NCBI GenBank assembly: GCA_001599595.1
Contig: BCHH01000007.1
Coordinates: forward strand, 910,118 to 974,117
Direction: 5' to 3'
DNA: 64,000 bases
DNA from: Beverwykella pulmonaria
Taxonomy: Eukaryota; Ascomycota; Dothideomycetes; Pleosporales; Melanommataceae
The position numbers were made by a program, and so were the translations under genes. Positions 31,745 through 43,722 of the stretch are shown in pieces. How positions within the stretch are numbered: the stretch's first letter is position 1; each line of letters begins with the position of its first letter. The notes beneath the pieces are model-generated. The model did no database searches, was not told the origin of the DNA, and worked only from the letters and a program-made list of their open reading frames with translations.

Positions 31745-33483
31745 ATGCCCTCAGTATCCTCCTACCAACACCAACCGCTTGAGCCTGGCGAGATCCGGCT
31801 TTTGCAGCTTCTCCCAGGAAGGCCGCATATTCAAAATGACCCCATTCGTTTTCACATCGTTCATACATCCTTTGCACGATGCCTTATCCCCGATTCTTTC
31901 TTCTCATACGAGGCCGTATCGTACGTATGGGGCGGGGATCGCACAGATCCAGTCTACTGCAACGACCGCGAAATTTTAGTTCCATCAAACCTCATCTCCG
32001 CGCTTTCAAGGCTCCGAGAGACAATGCCAGAGTATCCAGGTTTTCACCGAACGCTTTGGGTGGATTCAATATGCATAAATCAGAACGATGTAGAGGAGCG
32101 CGGTCACCAAGTTCGACTTATGAGGGACATATATTCGCATGCAGCGAGGGTGATCATATGGCTTGGGACGGATCAAGAGGTAGAGGACAGCCTGACGGGA
32201 ATCAAATATGGGCGTCCAAATCCATCTCATATCGACCCAAAATTGGAACTTACATACTTTGTGCGCTGGGGCATTTCGGTGGCCACAATCTTCGATCAAC
32301 CTTGGTTCCAGAGAGTATGGGTGATCCAAGAGGTCGTGTTTGCAGCTACGGTAATTGTCTTGAGCGGGAAAGAATCGATCAAGTGGGAGCAGTTGGTGGA
32401 TGCTGCAATGGCGGGTAGAGTAGCTCCTGACCTCACAGCGTTGCAGAGGATGCGGTGTGATGCTGTCCTTGGCATAGAGTGTCTGAGGAATCAAATTCGA
32501 AAGGACAGCCCTTCAGATTCTGACCTGCGACACTGTGAGTATAGCAAGGATCATCTAGAGATTGTATACCTAACACTTCACCTAAAGGCTCGAACAACCA
32601 CCCATCCATGATATACCAACGGCTCAAGCTCGCCCTTGAATCGGGCACCTTTGCCCGCCTACCAAAAGATCTGTTAGAATTAGCGGAGCTGTTTAGGTCT
32701 TATTCGGCAACGGATCCGCGTGACAAGATCTACGCGATTCTCGGACTGGCCTCGGCATTGGAGACGGATAGGCTTGCTTCACGTATAGATGCCAACTATG
32801 ATCTAAGCGTGAAGGATTTATACCTGGCATTCGCTCGCCTTGTTATATCGGGTCCTAACGCCTTAAGGCTTCTTCGAAATGTGAATGGATCAAGAGAGAA
32901 ATCATCCAATCTTCCCTCTTGGGTGCCTGATTGGAACACGTCTTTGAAGTTACGGCCACTGGCAGAGCTGTGTAGACCAGATTACCTACTCCCCAGCCAA
33001 AGAGCTATCCTCATAAAGCAACCAAATTTAGACGTATTGAAACTTGCCGGAAAGTGCATAGACACAATCAAAGCCGTAGGGGAGGTCCTCAACGAATCGT
33101 CAGGCGGAAAAAGCTTGCAAATTTGGGATTCCTGGATGTCTCTTGGATGGAAACATGGATTTACGCCACCTAAAGCATTCAACTGGAATGCTTTCTCAGT
33201 TCCTCAAGATTATAGAGATCCATTCCCCAAGCACTGTGGCGAGATCTGTTTGGGAAGACGATATCTTTTGACTGAGCAGTGGCGTTCCGGTCTCGCACCC
33301 GCAGGTGCCAAAGTAGGCGATAAAATCATTCTGTTTCCTGGAGCCGACCTTCCATTCATTGTTAGCCAGGATAAATCTGACAACGTGTTTTATATTGTTG
33401 GAGAATGTTACCTGGATCGCGTTATCTTGGACAGCCTTATGCAAGAGAAGGCGTATAAAACAGGTGTATATTACCTAAAATAG
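31745..33483 (+). CDS. HET-domain (heterokaryon incompatibility) protein
   Basis: Two exons (31745-32534, 32588-33483; intron 32535-32587) give 561 residues. The HET domain occupies roughly residues 50-190 with its hallmark blocks: FEAVSYVWGG-type SYEAVSYVWGG, LWVDSICINQNDVEERGHQVRLM split over residues 100-120, and ARVIIWLG. The remainder includes SATDPRDKIYAILGL near residue 318, common in this family, and a C-terminal part with LPSWVPDWN. HET proteins trigger cell death after fusion of incompatible hyphae, and many orphan HET genes have unknown partners. The gene sits among AT-rich intergenic DNA, typical of HET loci. No NACHT or repeat domain is fused to it. Confidence 0.9.
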
Positions 33484-34483
33484 TGCTTCACTATATGTAT
33501 GAAGTATGGATAACGTATAATTTAGAGACCCTTATATGGATACCCTTAGAGTATTGGCTGTCACGCTCAGCTGTGTCGGGGAAGACGATTGGTATCGGTG
33601 TTAGATCTAGAAAAGTATGGATGCGCAGTATTAAGCTTCAAGAATCCTAAGAACTTATCTTGTTAATTAATATTTTCTTAATATTTCTATTTTATAAAGA
33701 GGTTCCGGCTGACTGTGAATATACAGTTCGAGAATCCACAGGCCAGGAAAGCTAGTAAGAGAATTACCTTAAAGGGTTGCCATGCTTAAGGTTTGTTAGA
33801 GGCAGACGAACGCCTTGATCACGTTAGCAGGGAGGGCATGACCTTGTACATAAGGGTTTTTAGTGCGATCCCATGCTGCCACCATAACTATTCACGATTA
33901 CAACACGGTATCGCTGCAAGCGCTCGAAATCCATTTACCAGAAAAGAGAAGTATGGCTGGTCACTGCAGCTTTTCGAGGGACGAGTTCGTTTAGAAACTG
34001 GGCCACAATAGTAAGAAAGTGCATCCTGAGTTTGGCCATGGTGCTGCAGAGATCGACAGGAGAAAGAGTTGTCGGCATACTGCAATGTTCAGTGTCGGTT
34101 GATTTCCGAGGCGGCGAGAATCCCAACCCTACTCGTCTGAATGCGGCCTAGCTGCGGCCGAGCGCGAACGCCACCCTATCGCGCCGCCCACCGATGCTCT
34201 GGCAACCAACAGCCTGCCCCGCATGCCAGCCAACGTCATCACCCCACGATGCCAGCTCGCAGCCGCACGGCAGGGCGGCTTTCCCATAGACACGCGTCCA
34301 ATATTCTTCTGTTGCCGTCGGTAGCGAGACACCCGGCACGTCCGGAGGGTACCACTCACTCACTCACTCACCTCACCCTTCCTCGCCCACAACAAGCCCA
34401 TCGCTCGTCCACGAAGCATCGGGGAGCATTGCCTTTTTCTTCATTCGCTACCGTCATTCGTTATCTCTGCCGCCGTCGCCATC
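33484..34483. other. Intergenic region
   Basis: An AT-rich patch at about 33640-33700 and a GC-rich stretch from 34130 on, with a CACT repeat near 34348-34372 just before the GH72 gene. No gene seen. Confidence 0.4.
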
Positions 34484-36180
34484 ATGAGAGCACCTCCCAG
34501 CTGGCGATACCTGTGCTGCGCCGTGGCTGCCTTTTCCGGCGCGTCAGCACAGAGCTGGAACACGATTCCTGAGATTGAAGTCTATGGCCAGCACTTCTTC
34601 TACTCCAACAATGGCTCCCAATTGCACGTCTCGCCTCCCAATTGCCCCCCGAAGCGCTCTCATGGCCCGCTCTGACCGCTCGCAGCTTTCTCCGGGGCGT
34701 GGCATACCAGCAAAACTACAGCCCCAACGGCACCGCCCAAAACACCACGTACACTGACCCCCTCGCCGACGGCACCAGCTGCGCGCGCGACATCCCCTAC
34801 CTCAAGCAGATCTTCACCAACGTCCTGCGCGTCTATGCCATCGACCCGAGCAAGAACCACGACGACTGCATGGAGCAGCTCGCGGCCAACGACATCTACG
34901 TCATCGCGGATCTCGGCGAGCCGTCCACGTCCATCCAGAGCGACGACCCGAGCTGGGACGTGTCTCTCTATCAGCGATACACGGGCGTCATCGATGCCCT
35001 GAACAAGTACAAGAATGTCATTGGCTTCTTCGCCGGCAACGAGAACGTCAGCGCCCAGAACCAGACCGCCGCCGCCGCCTTCGTCAAAGCCGCCGTCCGC
35101 GACTCCAAGGGCTACATCTCGTCCCAGAAATACCGCTCCACGCTCGGCGTCGGCTACGCCACCGCCGACGTGCCCACCCGCAACGACCTGGCCCATTATT
35201 TTGCCTGCGAGCCGGGCAACCAGGGCAACCAGACCGCCATTGACTTCTGGGGCTACAACGTCTATTCCTGGTGCGGCGACAGCAACTACCAGACCTCGTC
35301 CTATGGCGAGCGCGTCCAGTTCTTCTCCGATTTCCCCGTCCCCGTCTTCTTCGCCGAGTACGGATGCATTGTGGGCTTGCCCAACGGGCCGACCAGCCGC
35401 CCCTTTACCGAGGTCGAGGTGCTGTATGGCAACATGACGAGCGTCTTTTCGGGCGGCATCGTCTATGAGTGGTTCATGGGCGCGAACGAGTACGGTTTGG
35501 TGTCCATTGACGGCAACAGCGTGTCAGCGTACCCCGACTTCACGTCCCTGAGGAACCAGCTGCAGAGCGTCAGCCCGAGCACCACGCAGCGAGCCAGCTA
35601 CAAGCCCAGCAACACGCCGCCCGCGTGTCCGTCTGTGGCATCGACATGGGAAGCGGCCGCCACGCCCCTGCCGCCCTCTGTGAACCCCCAGCTCTGCGCC
35701 TGCGCCGTCGCCAATCTACAGTGCAACGTCAAGTCGACAGACGAGTCGTCCTACGGCTCCGTCTTCAACTATATCTGCGGCGCCAACTCAAACTTTTGCA
35801 ACGCTATTGCTCACAACGCTACCACCGGCACGTACGGCGGTCTGTCGGGCTGCAATCCAAAGGACCAGCTGGCGTGGGTTGCGAACCAGTATTACTTGGG
35901 GAACAGCAAGTCCAAAAGTGCATGCGACTTCTCGGGCTTGGCAACGACCCAGGCTGCTTCTACTGCTTCGGGGTGCTCGTCGTTGCTGCAGGCGCTAGGC
36001 ACAGATGGGACGGGCACCGTTGCGAGCCCTACTGGGAAGGGGACCGCGGTTGCGAGTAGCTCGTCCAAGGCGGCTGCCCACAGTGCGTCCACGCCAGCAT
36101 TCTTTGAACACGGTGGGTTGGTCTTGGCCGTGTACGCTGTGATCGCCATCGTGAGTGGGGTTGGAATGTTTGCGCTCTAA
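34484..36180 (+). CDS. GH72 beta-1,3-glucanosyltransferase, GPI-anchored (Gel/Gas type) with X8/CBM43 domain
   Basis: Two exons (34484-34623, 34686-36180) give 544 residues. A signal peptide ending near GASAQS is followed by the GH72 domain: FYSNNGSQ then FFLRGVAYQQ, catalytic acid/base Glu166 in AGNENVS and nucleophile Glu271 in FFAEYGC. A Cys-rich X8/CBM43 domain follows (CPSVASTWEA to GCNPKDQLAW), then a Ser/Thr-rich linker and a hydrophobic tail for a GPI anchor. These enzymes cut and re-join beta-1,3-glucan chains in the wall. The junction only works with a GC donor at 34624 (GCACGT) and an AG acceptor at 34685, with a CTGAC branch site before it; the spliced product restores GSQFFLRGVAYQ. 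Confidence 0.92.
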
Positions 36181-37569
36181 AAGCCGGGCAGAAACACTAT
36201 CTGGGATACTTATTGCACGATTTTAATGAAAGTAATGAAGAAAGTGGAGGGGTGGGTCCTGAGGAAAGTACATGTAATGGATCGTGGCTTTAGGAGTAGG
36301 TAGCGTATCTTTTTTCCGGTTTCCGTTTGAATGCATCTTATTCCTCATCATTCTTTTCTATTTTGTAGCCCGTTGCTCGACTTGTGGGAGAGGTTAAGTA
36401 TGCCAGTGGCATATGAGGAGAATAGTCATGACTAAAAGTTAAGTCTCGTACCTACGCCGGAACCCATGAAGAACAAGCGTGCTGACGTCACTGGACTGGG
36501 GAAAGCAATGCCCGTCTCTCTAATTCATTCGTACCAGTGCCTGGCTCTGCCGCCCTCGTCTCCGAATCATGGTGTTGTTGCAGATGCAGTGGTCTCGTGC
36601 CGTGCCTAGAGCTTATAACAAACACGAGCGCACCTACCAGGATAACCTATTCAGGCTATACATGAACCAATACATATACGGAGGATACGGAACGCTTGAT
36701 GTAGTACAGTAAGGATAGCCAAAGGGTGTGTTCTACACATCACGAGAGGGGCTAGGGTTCCGCTTCTTTACCCGGACCAGATCTACCTCTGTTGGTGTTT
36801 TTACTTCTCGATGCGTGGCAGTGTATTCCTAAGAGATGGAATTATCGGCAACCAAACGTTGTTCGTTCATTGTGAAAAATAGGTTATTGGTGTGCTGAAA
36901 ATATCCTCTACTCTTCTTGACGGCTTCCTACAGCAACCCCACCCACCTACAAACCCATTCATTAGACCAACCGCCAGCCAACTTGCAACTTTTTTTCCTA
37001 GTAGACATGAAGACAACGCCACCGGCGTAGTCCAAGGTTGAACACGAAGACTGAACGGGAGCTATGCACATCAATGCGACCACGCGCGTCCATGGTGGAA
37101 GTCTCGACGTCCTCTTTCGGAACGGCTCCTACGTACCGCCCCCTACATTGGATGCCGAGTCCCCTGCACGCTAAGACATGTCCCTAGATGCCTATTTACA
37201 CACCACTGCCTTTGGAAATGATCACCGGAGATAAAAAGTGCTTCCCCAGACGTAGATCTGTCTACGGTAGCGATCATCGCTCAGAATCCGGGGTTGGGAA
37301 GCTGTGAACCGACTGTTCGGGGCCACTTCAGTCATTCAAGCTCTAATACAACATGGTTCAAATCATGATATCTGGGTCTTCCGTCTCGTATACCGGCGAA
37401 ACGATAAAAAAGAGGCATGGCATCGACGTCACTAGACATGAGGTCCACGATATCAAACTTGTATAAAGCATTCGACATCATGAAAAGCTGGTGGGTCTGG
37501 TAAGCATCTTTCGCTGCTCGTCCATTCCAATACACCGTTTGTCAGCATCTCCCTCTTAGAGAACACACA
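36181..37569. other. Intergenic region, nothing firm
   Basis: About 1.4 kb. A short minus frame at 37332-37535 looks partly protein-like but has no motif or splice partner, and overlaps the promoter of the next gene. Confidence 0.35.
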
Positions 37570-39051
37570 ATGAAGGCGCTACTTCTCCCCCTGCTACTCC
37601 TCTCCAGCCTCGTGTACGCCGACACATGCACCACCCTCGAGTCCCTCGGCTACATAAACGTCACCCGCCCCATCTCGCCATCCTACATCCTCGAGCAAAC
37701 AGAATACTGGTCCACAGCCTGCTCCGCACTCCTCCCCACATGCATAGTCTTCCCCAAGTCCACCTCCGAAGTCTCCACAATCCTTCAGATCCTTTCAAAC
37801 AATACCGAGCCCTTCGCTGTAAAATCAGGCGGACATAACCCCAATCCGACATTCTCTAGTGTGGCAGGAGGCCCGCTGATTTCGACTGAGAAATTTGACC
37901 AAGCCATCTTGGATCAAGCCACCGGCATCGTTGACGTAGGTCCTGGAAACCGCCTCGATGGCATAGCAGCGAAACTCCAAGGCACTGGATGGACATTCGT
38001 AGGCGGCCGGATAGGGAACACCGGGGTCGGGGGCCTGGTCCTTGGGGGCGGGCTGTCGTACATGTCGGCTCAGTACGGCTGGGCTGCGTCTTCAGTGCTG
38101 CAGTATACCCTCGTGCTCGCCAACGGCACCATCACCAACGTCACAGCCAACTCCAACCCCTCCCTCTTCAAAGCCTTAAAAGGAGGCGGGAACAACTTTG
38201 GCGTCGTAACCAACTACCGCCTGCAAGCACACCGACAAGCCGATATATGGGGTGGCAACCTCGTGTTCCTACACTCCCCCTCTACCGACGCCAAACTCCT
38301 CAAGGCCGTCCGCGACTTCACAGAATACAACACCGATGACCACGCCGCCGTCATCGTGACTGCCGAGCGCGCAAACCTAAACGCGGTAGATTCCTGGATC
38401 CTCTTTCTATTCTACGACTCGCCTACCATACCACCCGACTTCTTCAAAAACTTCACTGATGTTGGACCCACGCTGAACACGTTCCGGCGGCGGACCTACG
38501 CGGATCTGATGGCGTTTAGCAATTGGGTTGTCGTCAAAGCCTCCGTCGTCGACATCGCTACGGAAACGATCCCCTTGCCGTCGGCAGAGAACGAGGTCGA
38601 GGTCATGGAAGGCCTGCATGCCCACTGGCGGAATATTTCCGACACGACGTTGCTGGTCCCGGGTATCGTGGCGAGTATTGCGTGGCAGCCATTCCCGCGC
38701 CGCATCGCGCAGCAGGCTCGAGCCCGGAGCCCTGATCTCATCGATGCCGATGCCGACGTGGATCGCATCATCATGGAGATCAATTATAGTTTTGTGCCTC
38801 AGACCGAGTATGAGAGGATGGCGGACACGATGGAGGCGACGTACATGGGCGTGAGGAATAGGATCCTTGCGTGGCAGGCGGATGGCACGCTACCGCAGGC
38901 GTATCTGCCGCTATTCATGAATTATGGTTTTAATCGGCAGGACTACTTTGGGCGGTTGAAGCCCGAGAATAGAGCCCTGGCGAAGAGTGTGGCAGCGGAT
39001 GTGGACCCGCAGGGCCTGTTTAGGACGAGGACAGGAGGGTGGAGACCCTGA
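37570..39051 (+). CDS. Secreted FAD-linked oxidase (berberine bridge enzyme-like)
   Basis: Single exon, 493 residues. A signal peptide MKALLLPLLLLSSLVYA precedes the FAD-binding PCMH domain: FPKSTSEVSTIL, KSGGHNPNP (His for covalent FAD attachment), VGPGNRLDGIAAKL, GGRIGNTGVGGLVLGGG and GGGNNFGVVTNY. The C-terminus has YFGRLKPENRALAKSVAADVDPQGLF, the usual BBE-type end. The position where bicovalent BBE enzymes have a Cys is occupied by residues of GRIGNTGVGG, so only the His link is expected. Such enzymes oxidise alcohols, sugars or secondary metabolites using O2. The gene converges on the Ppo oxygenase with 186 bp between stops; the substrate cannot be told from sequence. Confidence 0.88.
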   Translation: MKALLLPLLLLSSLVYADTCTTLESLGYINVTRPISPSYILEQTEYWSTACSALLPTCIVFPKSTSEVSTILQILSNNTEPFAVKSGGHNPNPTFSSVAGGPLISTEKFDQAILDQATGIVDVGPGNRLDGIAAKLQGTGWTFVGGRIGNTGVGGLVLGGGLSYMSAQYGWAASSVLQYTLVLANGTITNVTANSNPSLFKALKGGGNNFGVVTNYRLQAHRQADIWGGNLVFLHSPSTDAKLLKAVRDFTEYNTDDHAAVIVTAERANLNAVDSWILFLFYDSPTIPPDFFKNFTDVGPTLNTFRRRTYADLMAFSNWVVVKASVVDIATETIPLPSAENEVEVMEGLHAHWRNISDTTLLVPGIVASIAWQPFPRRIAQQARARSPDLIDADADVDRIIMEINYSFVPQTEYERMADTMEATYMGVRNRILAWQADGTLPQAYLPLFMNYGFNRQDYFGRLKPENRALAKSVAADVDPQGLFRTRTGGWRP

Positions 39052-39237
39052 AATGCAGACATGCACGGTCAATGGAGTTTGTTTGAGTAGATATTAGGAT
39101 ATGTATTCATTCTTTGCAACCTCAAGAACTGCTTTAATGTAATTTCGTAGTTTGATCCAACATTCCTTTTCCCATGATCGTCCTATCAAATGCAGACCCA
39201 ATCAATTTACAAGGTATATTTGAGTATGAGGGCTTAC

Positions 39238-42200
39238 CTACTCATCATACTCAAGGGTAAGAGACGTCGGGATCGGGGACTCCTTCGAACTGGCGTCCAA
39301 ATAATGCCTCATCTTGATACCTGCAAGATGATGTTCAACAATCGAGAAGCGACCCCGCCTACCCGGCGCACGACGCACATTCTTGAGCTTGAACACCTCT
39401 CTCAACGTGGCAGCGAGCGTGCATCCCACGAACCTGGCGCCGAAGCAGAAATGTAAGCCATGTCCCAAGAGCGTGTAGTCTTTGAAAGGTCGATGTGGGT
39501 CCAGCTTCTCGGGATCAGGGTAAGCAACGGGATCCATAGCAGCTTTGGAGATAGCAACGAGAATGGTGCAACCAGCCTTGATGTGAATGTCTCCGCGGAC
39601 ACCATCGCAGACCGTGACATCCTTGGCGGCGACGCGAGGAAGGCCGGGAACGACACCGGCATGTCGCATGCCTTCGTACACAAAGCCTTGGAGCTCTCTC
39701 TCTGAGGAAGCTTCATCCATGTTCGCGAGCTCAATGATCCGGGCTTTGTACTGTTCGTAGCCGGGGCTCAAATACAGGTCGATCAGCAATGAAGCCTGTT
39801 GTGTAATATTACCAACAATCGGCGAGCCCAAGCTAATACAATCTCCAACCAAATCACCAATGGGCAGCTTTGAGGCAGTGAGGGCATGATAGATGCGGTC
39901 GGCATGAGGTCCGACTTCAAAGGCGCTGCCCTTCGCCAGCCAGTCTACCACTCCTTCCTTGAGACCTTGTTGTGTCTTCAGATGTGCCTCGATGATCGAG
40001 CGGAGGGGCGCGGCAGCTTTCATCGCACCTTCTCTTAACTTCCACTCATTGTCGGGAATGATGTTAAAGCTCTGGTACATGAAGATCGCAAGAAAAGCGG
40101 TGAATGTCTCATGGATGCTTATCACGCCACGAGGTTGCTCGTGAGTCTTGAGTGGAATGGCAAAACGGTCTGCAAGCCATAGGATTGGTGCGATATTGGT
40201 GACATTGCGGACAATATCGATGGTTTTGCGACCCTTGGAGAACGACAGCGAGTTGCGTTGAATGAGCCTCTTGATGTTGGAGCTGAAAAATTCCGAACAG
40301 TTCTTCTCAAACCCTTCCTCGAAGAAGACTTTGTGAAGAATGCTAGATCGCTCGTCGTGTCGTTTCGCGTCGTCCCAGCCAAGCATGAAATCGTGGCCGT
40401 CCGTAACATTTCGTATCGCCGCTTGGTACATAACGCGGAAATTATCGCGATCCTCAAATACCTTCTTGCATCCTTCCGAAGTCTGGATACTGATGATCGT
40501 CCTATCGCTTGGTGGCCTTACGAGATCGTATTTCTCAAGCACCTTGTTGCCTTTCAATATGCCCTTGGCAGCCTCAGGTGTGTAGAAAGGAAGGAGCACA
40601 TAAGGCGAGGTACCAGTGAACGCACCGGGAAGACCAGTGAATATGAGCTTTGGCAGCATGCCACCGTATGACCCAGGGGGGGTGTCTTGAAGCTTCGAAG
40701 CTCCCCAGTGGGTCAAAGTGCTACTGTTGAAGTCGTAGCTCAAAAACCTGTCTCCACGAACCAAGGAGACAGCATCGTCTAGAATGCCCCGACCCGTCGT
40801 CTGACCAGGACAAACTCCACTACCAGGCATGGCCGGCTTTGTGCATTCGGCCATCAGACCTGGGTACAGCTCGAGGTTGTCGATATGCCCATAGAGGAGC
40901 TCCGCGTTCCTCGCAACCTTCTTGTCTGGATTCCAGCTCTCGAAGTCTTCGTATTCTTTCAAATTCAGATAGCGACGAAATCTGGTGGTCTGGGTTAGAT
41001 AGTGCATCAACGTAGGAGGGCGGTAATACGTACTCATTCAGCGTGCAAACATTGAACAGGTTTCGAGCCTGCAACTGGCCCATGATATCCACAATCTTCA
41101 AGCTGGCCGGGGTCCCGTGTGCACCAAATGCGTGTGCGGGCTCTTCAACGCAGTTCTTGATAATTTCGGCCAGATCTTCGTCCCGGAATCTCCCGTCCGC
41201 ACCTCTCTTGAGCCCGCCAAACGTCCACTCTTTCGGAGGCGTTGTCATCAGCTTGTGACCGTACACTTTCATAGCTTCGTGAAACATCTCTTGAGTCACA
41301 TCATCAATGTGACCCAGGTTAGGAAATGTGTGGCGTAGCAAATCCTCCATCCACTTGTCATCTGCAGCACTGAGCGCAGCATGCCAGTGGTAGAGAACAG
41401 CAAATTCAAGGGAGACGACGTTTCCGCACCCACGCTCCACGCGTTTCCCGACCTGTTTGATCTCCTTACCCAAGTTCAGCGACCACTCGGAGTTAGCACG
41501 TGGGGTGTTGAGAATTGCAGCAACGTAATCCCTCAAGACGACCGAGGCGAAGAAGCCGACATTGATATTGCGGGTAATCTGGAAGATATCTTCATCTTGC
41601 CTGAGAGGAAAACGTTAGCGTACGAAGCGCAAGCTGGGTATGAATTCTCAGCCTACCATTTCTTGCCCTCGGCATCCAAAGTATCCCACGGCTTGTATTT
41701 TCCATCTTCGTTGACCGAGAGCAGACTCTCCGCAATGTAGTTGTGGTTCCGCGAGAAAAGGACTAGAACCGTGACAACTCCAGGGGGCATCATCATGATG
41801 CGCTCCGACGCAATTGAGTCAGGGAAGATGGTGCCGTTCTCGTAGGTCCGCACGCGAAGCTGCTCCTTTTCCGTGTTTCCGTACAATGTGCTGAGATCGA
41901 CATAGCTCGACGTTTCGTTGATCCAGGGATCTTTTCTCGAAGTCTGGAAGCATTCATGGATGACGACGGTGGCGAAAGAAAAGAAGAGACGGTTCAATCC
42001 CGAAGGGTGGTTGCGAAATGGCCCATCGCGCTTGAGGAGGGATTCGAAGACATCTTCCGGACTGGGTAGATTGGGTCCCTTCGGCTTCATGGGTGGCACA
42101 CTTCGCGAGTAGGGCGAGCCGGCCTTCCCCATCTCAGGAAACCAGGGATTGTTGCCGCCGCCATCGTGTCGTCGATATCTGGCTGTGGGCCCAGCCATTG

Positions 42201-42534
42201 CGGGCGGAGGGTGGGGCAAGTCGTGCCACAACATGGAGATGAAGCCATCGGACACTTTTTCGCTCAGGCCGCTGTTTGGAGGCAGGCTTTGGAGCATCGA
42301 GACGCCGTTCTCGAGCAAGAGCTCCTTGTCGTCCATAGGCTCACCGGATGCCAAGGTGGTGAGGGCGGAGGCCATGGTCCCGGTATTCTTCGCCCCGAGA
42401 TGCAGGAGGTCATGACCAACCGTGGTTTTGGCCGTCCCGTCCGTGGACCCTTCTGCTGTCTCAGATCTGCCATCAGCAGCCCTCGTGGGCTTCCGTCTCA
42501 TGGAGCCGATGAAGGACTTGAGCTGTCCGCCCAT
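39238..42534 (-). CDS. Psi-factor-producing fatty acid oxygenase (Ppo; dioxygenase-P450 fusion)
   Basis: Three exons on the minus strand (42534-41657, 41600-41034, 40981-39238; introns 56 and 52 bp) give 1062 residues. The N-terminal heme peroxidase-like dioxygenase domain has TVVIHECFQTS, the Tyr363/His366 pair in AVLYHWHAAL, and RNHNYIAESL. The C-terminal P450 domain has an ExxR-type YEGMRHAG and a heme-binding loop HGLHFCFGARF with Cys994 intact. Ppo proteins oxygenate linoleic acid to 8-hydroperoxide and then isomerise it to dihydroxy oxylipins that balance sexual and asexual sporulation. An intact heme Cys argues for a PpoA-like bifunctional enzyme rather than PpoC, which I recall lacking it. 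The divergent neighbour upstream is the DUF2235 hydrolase. Confidence 0.93.
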
Positions 42535-43722
42535 CTTGGCAGAGCTTGTGCGGTTAAGGATGAAGAGTGGAGTGGGAGGTAAAAATTGAGGAGCAGGAGA
42601 GGGAGATGGGGCAATCGGTCAGAGTCCAATTGCGAGGAAAGTGATGCCTTTTGACGAGTGGCTCTCTCTGGGCGAGGGAGTCTTGCGAGGCAGCTGTGCA
42701 GTGCAGCAACTTATTTGTGCAGCCACCCGCCCCCTCTCGCAACATTAAATTCTGTCCCACTCAGCCCAGCGCTGCAGTGCTCGGATTGCCACTCATTATC
42801 GCCGACAAGCTGCATCGCAGCTGGCGAATTGGCCCACATGGTGCTAGCGGTGTGACTCGCACTCGGCTCGCAGCGACCAAGAGACGGCTGTCTGGGCAAC
42901 AAGTCGTCGAAAGAGGCTTTTCGTGGAACATCAATATGGCGATCGATTTGATGGCGCGGCTCAGGTAGTGGGGTGGAGGTGGGTGGAGGAAGATGGGCGA
43001 GGATTGGTAGTGATGAGCGGTAGTGGAGTCGCGGGTGCACGGGACGCCGTGTCGGATGCCGCCATACCCTAAACGTCGACGCGGGATCGGCCTAGCGCCG
43101 CCGATCATCCCTGCCGTTCATCGCTGGCCCGTGCTGTTTGTGCATAACTTCGCTTCACTGCCCGAATCAGCACACCCGCTATCGAATCCCCTCATCGCGT
43201 CGTGGAGCTCGCCCCGATGCGTCGTGGAGCTGGACGCCACCACCTCGCAGAGCAGCTGGAATAGCGCCCGTGGTGCTCTCCGTTGAGCATTCCACGCAAT
43301 CACGGCGCTGCAATTCCTCATTTGTGCCCACTTCGCCTATGTGCATGCCTATCATGGGATGCATCATGATAGCTCGACACTCCAAGCTAGATTGCTTGTG
43401 CCTTGTCGATCATGGGATGCTGGTGCGCGGAGCAGACGGAACTTGATTTCATCTGAGCTCTCTCTATAGGCCCTTGCATGGGGAATGGGCGATATCGATG
43501 TGCTCTGTGGCAGAACCGGCCTGATCCATTTGTCCCCTCTCTCCGGTTTGTTTGCGGGCTGTCTCTCATCACATACCTGCCCCTCCCTCAAACCACAAAG
43601 CTTATTCCGTCGCCCTGCGTCTAGCGTCTAGCGTCAAGCAGTACCCCAAACACCTTCTAGATCTCCTCTGCACACTGCACTCTGCACACTGTACTCTGCA
43701 CAGTATACTCTGCACACCCAGC
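42535..43722. promoter_or_regulatory. Divergent intergenic region between the Ppo and DUF2235 genes
   Basis: About 1.2 kb with no supported gene. It contains the two promoters and, at the right end, a tandem 14-bp repeat in the DUF2235 leader. Confidence 0.35.
43668..43717 (+). repeat. 14-bp tandem repeat in the DUF2235 leader
   Basis: About 3.7 copies of a unit like CTCTGCACACTGTA end 6 bp before the ATG at 43723. It lies in the 5' leader. Confidence 0.7.

Noticed and set aside
37332..37535. A minus-strand frame upstream of the FAD oxidase
   Set aside because: Short, without a partner exon or motif, and lying in the promoter of the next gene.
21162..39051. A possible biosynthetic gene cluster joining tyrosinase, propeller, FAD oxidase and Ppo
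   Set aside because: Housekeeping genes NMD3 and ATP25 lie between them and no backbone synthase or cluster regulator is present.
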